A stretch of 64,000 bases of DNA from NCBI RefSeq assembly GCF_002286975.1, contig NZ_NSKB01000012.1, positions 22,524 through 86,523 of the forward strand. Direction: 5' to 3'. The translations under genes and the position numbers were made by a program. Origin of the DNA: Halomonas salipaludis (GTDB taxonomy: Bacteria > Pseudomonadota > Gammaproteobacteria > Pseudomonadales > Halomonadaceae). Position 1 is the first letter of the stretch. Each line of letters starts with the position of its first letter. The notes under the pieces were generated by a model. That model saw only the letters and a program-made list of their open reading frames with translations. It was not told the origin of the DNA and searched no databases. This document shows, piece by piece, positions 61,139 through 64,000 of this stretch.

Positions 61139-62134
61139 TCAGAGGGTACCGCCTATCTCGATATGAAAGCCCAGGTCGATCACCCGCTGGGTGATCGGCG
61201 TGCCCTGGATGCGCGCCAGCAGCTCGCGGGCGGCGGTCTCGCCGATCGCCTCACGGGGGGTGAGCACGCTGGCCAGGCGCGGTGCCATGACTTGGCCGAC
61301 GTCGTGGCCATGAAAGCCGGCGATGGCGACTCGCTCGGGCACCGCCACGCCGCGCCGCAGACACTCGAAGTAGGCTCCCACCGCGACGTCGTCGTTGGTG
61401 CAGAACAGTGCGTCGGTATCAGGGTGCTCGGCCAGTAGCTCGGCCATCTGCGCCGCCCCGACGCTGTAGGAGGAGCGCATCGAGGTATACAGCGTCAGCG
61501 GCGTCAGGCCGTGCTCACTCATCGCCTGGCTATAGCCCTGCTCGCGCTGGCGGGTACGTTCGTCGAGGCGCACCGCCAGGTAGACGATATGCCGGCGACC
61601 GCGACGAATCATCTCGCTGACCATGGCATGGGCAGCGGCCACGTTGTCGTAGCCCACCGCTTGGTGAAACGGCGCCAGGTGGGTATCCATGATCTCGACG
61701 CTGGGGATCCCAGCGGTCTCGAGCATGCGGCAGGTGCGTCGCGTGTGCAGGCTGTCGGAGAGGATCACCCCGTCGACATTGTAGGAGAGCAGCGAGGCCA
61801 GGCTGCGCTCCTCGAGTTCCGGGCTGTAACCGTAATGGGATAGCATCAGATGATAGCCGGCCGGCTCGGTGGTCACCTCGATGCCCTTGATCACGTCGGC
61901 GAAGACCTGGTTGGTCAGCGACGGCACCATCACGCCGATGGCCCGACTGGTCGCCTTGGAGAGGATATCCGGCGCGCGGTTGGGTATGTAGCCAAGCTCC
62001 TCAGCAACCGAGAAGATATGCTCGCGAAGCCCTTCGGAGACCGTCTGCGGGTCACGCAGACAGCGGCTGACGGTCATCTTGGTCGCCCCGACGCGGTCGG
62101 CGATATCCTGGAGTGTTGGTCGTTTTTTCTTCAC
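61139..62134 (-). CDS. gntR: LacI family regulator, GntR-like
   Basis: 331 residues. N-terminal helix-turn-helix and hinge (LQDIADRVGATKMTVSRCLRDPQTVSEGLREHI, 8-40), then a periplasmic-binding-type sugar-acid domain. Sequence and its place 67 bp after gluconokinase point to GntR, which represses gluconate uptake and phosphorylation until gluconate or its 6-phosphate binds. Confidence 0.9.
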   Translation of the reverse strand: MKKKRPTLQDIADRVGATKMTVSRCLRDPQTVSEGLREHIFSVAEELGYIPNRAPDILSKATSRAIGVMVPSLTNQVFADVIKGIEVTTEPAGYHLMLSHYGYSPELEERSLASLLSYNVDGVILSDSLHTRRTCRMLETAGIPSVEIMDTHLAPFHQAVGYDNVAAAHAMVSEMIRRGRRHIVYLAVRLDERTRQREQGYSQAMSEHGLTPLTLYTSMRSSYSVGAAQMAELLAEHPDTDALFCTNDDVAVGAYFECLRRGVAVPERVAIAGFHGHDVGQVMAPRLASVLTPREAIGETAARELLARIQGTPITQRVIDLGFHIEIGGTL

Positions 62135-62201
62135 GAAGCCCTGAGCGTCAGCGGTGAGTGGCGAAAATCGTCACTCACCTTAGCCAATGTGCAGGCAGAA
62201 A

Positions 62202-62720
62202 TCATGCCCTCCGCGGCGTACTCACGAGCCACGCTGCGGCGCGTTCAATGATCGACTCGGGCGGCTCGCTGACCGCCACACTGAGCGCTTCTTCCGGTAC
62301 CGGTGGCTCGAGATCGGCCAACTGGCTGTCGAGCATGCCATCCCCCTTGAAGAAGTGTCCTTCACGCCCGGTGAGGCGTTTGCGCAGCAGCGCCCGGCTC
62401 CCTTGCAAGTAAACAATCGCCAGCTTAGGGTCGCCGCTCCGCAGAATATCGCGATAGCGCAGCTTTAGCGCCGAACACCCAACTACCACCGAGCGGTCGG
62501 CGTGACGATAATCGGCAAACACGTCTGCAAGAGTCATCAACCAGCCCCGACGATCATCGTCATCGAGCGGCGTGCCGCGCGCCATCTTGGCAATATTGGC
62601 CGCCGGGTGATGATCATCGCCGTCGATGAAATCGGCATCCAGACGCTCCGCCAGCAAGCGTCCAACGTGGGACTTTCCCGAGCCCGAAACCCCCATGACC
62701 AGAATACGATACGACGTCAT
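62202..62720 (-). CDS. gntK: Gluconokinase
   Basis: Phosphorylates gluconate to 6-phosphogluconate, feeding the Entner-Doudoroff or pentose-phosphate route. Start ATG 62720 gives 172 residues. P-loop GVSGSGKS (10-17), then DADFIDGDDHHPAANIAKM, the gluconate-binding signature, and GREGHFFKGDGMLDSQ. It follows the TRAP permease gene by 17 bp and precedes gntR, so the three probably form one operon. Confidence 0.95.
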   Translation of the reverse strand: MTSYRILVMGVSGSGKSHVGRLLAERLDADFIDGDDHHPAANIAKMARGTPLDDDDRRGWLMTLADVFADYRHADRSVVVGCSALKLRYRDILRSGDPKLAIVYLQGSRALLRKRLTGREGHFFKGDGMLDSQLADLEPPVPEEALSVAVSEPPESIIERAAAWLVSTPRRA

Positions 62721-62737
62721 TACACAACGTTCCTGTC

Positions 62738-64000
62738 TCAATTGCCGCCCACGGCGGTGAGGTTAGGCAGCCAGGTCACCAGGCCGGGGAAGGCGATCAG
62801 GATCACCGCCATGATCAGCAGGGTGGCGTAGTAGGGCAGCATCGCCCGCACCAGCTGCTCCATGGTCACCTTGCCCACCCCGCAGCCGACGTACAGGCAG
62901 GTGCCCACCGGCGGGGTCAGCAGGCCGATGCCGAGAATGAACGCCATCAGCACGCCGAAGTAGACCGGGTCGATGCCCACCGAGGTGACGATCGGCGTCA
63001 GCATCGGCGCCATGATCACCATCGCCGGGGTCAGGTCCATCACGAAACCCACCAGCAGCAGCAGGCCGGCGACGATCAACAGCAGCCAGAACGGCTCCTG
63101 GGTGATCGCCTGCACCTGGGTCACCAGGGTCTGCGGCACCATGTTGATGGTCAGGAACCAGGCGATCACCGTGGCGAAGGCCAGCAGCAGCAACACCATG
63201 CCGGTCAGCCGTGCGGTGCGGATCAGCATGCCCCACAGCTCGCGGACGTGGAACTCGCGGTAGACCAGCAGCGAGATGACCAGCGAGTAGAGCAGCGCGG
63301 CGACCGCCGCCTCGGTGGCGGTAAAGATGCCGCCGATGATGCCGCCGATCACGATCACCGGCAGCACCAGGGCCAGCCAGGCGGCCTTGAACGCCTGCCA
63401 CAGGAGGTCGAGGCGGAACTTGCGGGTCTGCCCGGCGCCGCCGAAGCTGGCCATGATGAAGGTGGTGACCATCAGCCCGATGCCGATCATCACCCCGGGC
63501 ACGATGCCGGCGATGAACAGCCGGCTGATCGAGGTCTCGGTGACGATGCCGTAGAGGATCAGCGGGATCGACGGCGGGATGATGATGCCGATCACCGAGG
63601 AGACGGTGTTGATCGCGGTGGCCTGGGGTGCCGAGTAGCCCTGCTGCTTCATCGACGGGATCATCATCGAGCCGGTGGCGGCGGTATCGGCCACCGCCGA
63701 GCCGCTGATGCCGCCGAAGAACATCGAGCCGGTGATCGCCACCTGGCCAAGCCCGCCACGGATGAAGCCGACCAGCGCGCCGGCCAGCTCCATCAGCCGC
63801 CGGGCGATGCCGCCGGCACTCATCACCTCGCCGACCAGGATGAAGAATGGAATCGCCAGCAGCGGGAAGTTGTTGACCCCGCGTATCGACTGTTCGATGA
63901 GGATCGACAGCGGGATATCCGAGATCACCGCCATGACCACCGCGGCGATGCCCAGGCCAAAGGCGATCGGCAGCCCCAGCGCGAGGGAGGCGAACAGGAT
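62738..64000 (-). CDS. TRAP transporter large permease (DctM), 5' end outside the window
   Basis: Large membrane subunit of a TRAP carboxylate or sugar-acid transporter. The reading frame runs unbroken to base 64000, so the start lies beyond the window; 420 residues are visible against about 425-430 for the family. Motifs: NNFPLLAIPFFILVGEVMSAGG, FGGISGSAVADTAATGSMMIP and the C-terminal LTPPVGTCLYVGCGVG. Closely coupled to gntK, so the likely substrate is gluconate or a related sugar acid; small-permease and binding-protein genes should lie to the right. Confidence 0.93.
   Translation of the reverse strand: MLFASLALGLPIAFGLGIAAVVMAVISDIPLSILIEQSIRGVNNFPLLAIPFFILVGEVMSAGGIARRLMELAGALVGFIRGGLGQVAITGSMFFGGISGSAVADTAATGSMMIPSMKQQGYSAPQATAINTVSSVIGIIIPPSIPLILYGIVTETSISRLFIAGIVPGVMIGIGLMVTTFIMASFGGAGQTRKFRLDLLWQAFKAAWLALVLPVIVIGGIIGGIFTATEAAVAALLYSLVISLLVYREFHVRELWGMLIRTARLTGMVLLLLAFATVIAWFLTINMVPQTLVTQVQAITQEPFWLLLIVAGLLLLVGFVMDLTPAMVIMAPMLTPIVTSVGIDPVYFGVLMAFILGIGLLTPPVGTCLYVGCGVGKVTMEQLVRAMLPYYATLLIMAVILIAFPGLVTWLPNLTAVGGN

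Overview
The window is chromosomal DNA of a GC-rich gammaproteobacterium. Gene content and protein sequences (urt/ure genes, several TctABC- and TRAP-type carboxylate uptake systems, homogentisate pathway, ArgP, RecQ, 2-oxoglutarate dioxygenase) suggest a Halomonas-like member of the Halomonadaceae; this is inferred from pattern only. I saw no tRNA, rRNA, CRISPR array, prophage or insertion sequence. Coding density is high, and most genes sit in short operons with 1-4 bp stop/start overlaps.

Layout. 1-7.4 kb: urea use, with ureD and the urea ABC transporter urtABCDE, all on the minus strand. Each unit is preceded by a well-spaced sigma-54 promoter and NtrC-like sites, pointing to nitrogen control. 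7.4-15.7 kb: an acyl-CoA dehydrogenase, then a tricarboxylate transporter (tctCBA) behind a CitA/CitB-type two-component system and an RlpA-like lipoprotein. 15.7-18.2 kb: cobA and a sodium:neurotransmitter-symporter family gene with a disturbed N-terminus. 18.4-22 kb: a MarR regulator and hmgA-fahA-maiA. 22-27.6 kb: a second tripartite tricarboxylate system with a fused TctA-TctB, a PrpF-type isomerase and a LysR regulator. 27.6-34.4 kb: hppD, a LysE exporter with divergent argP, fdhA, cfa and a diguanylate cyclase. 34.4-44.2 kb: a MukFEB/Mks-like SMC operon whose fourth gene is a truncated haemoglobin, divergent from recQ. 44.2-50.8 kb: a membrane protein, phhR, phhA-phhB-aromatic aminotransferase and an NCS2-like permease. 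50.8-57.4 kb: MATE exporter, GGDEF-EAL protein, an orphan 2-oxoglutarate dioxygenase, YceI plus cytochrome b561, and a DJ-1/PfpI protein. 57.5-61 kb: an enoyl reductase-like gene, a MaoC-phosphotransacylase fusion and an acetate kinase in one overlapping operon. 61-64 kb: GntR-like LacI regulator, gluconokinase and a TRAP large permease cut by the window edge.

How the genes work together. The whole route from phenylalanine to fumarate plus acetoacetate is present: PhhA/PhhB (Phe to Tyr), aminotransferase (Tyr to 4-hydroxyphenylpyruvate), HppD, HmgA, MaiA and FahA, scattered over about 30 kb. Two shared DNA motifs may tie the parts together: GTTTC-N4-GAAAC around marR, and a 17-bp motif upstream of both hppD and phhA.

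The most unusual locus is the SMC operon. It has the size and order of kleisin, KITE-like and SMC subunits, lacks the JetD/MksG nuclease gene of Wadjet systems, has non-standard Walker A and Walker B residues, and continues after 1 bp into a group II truncated haemoglobin.
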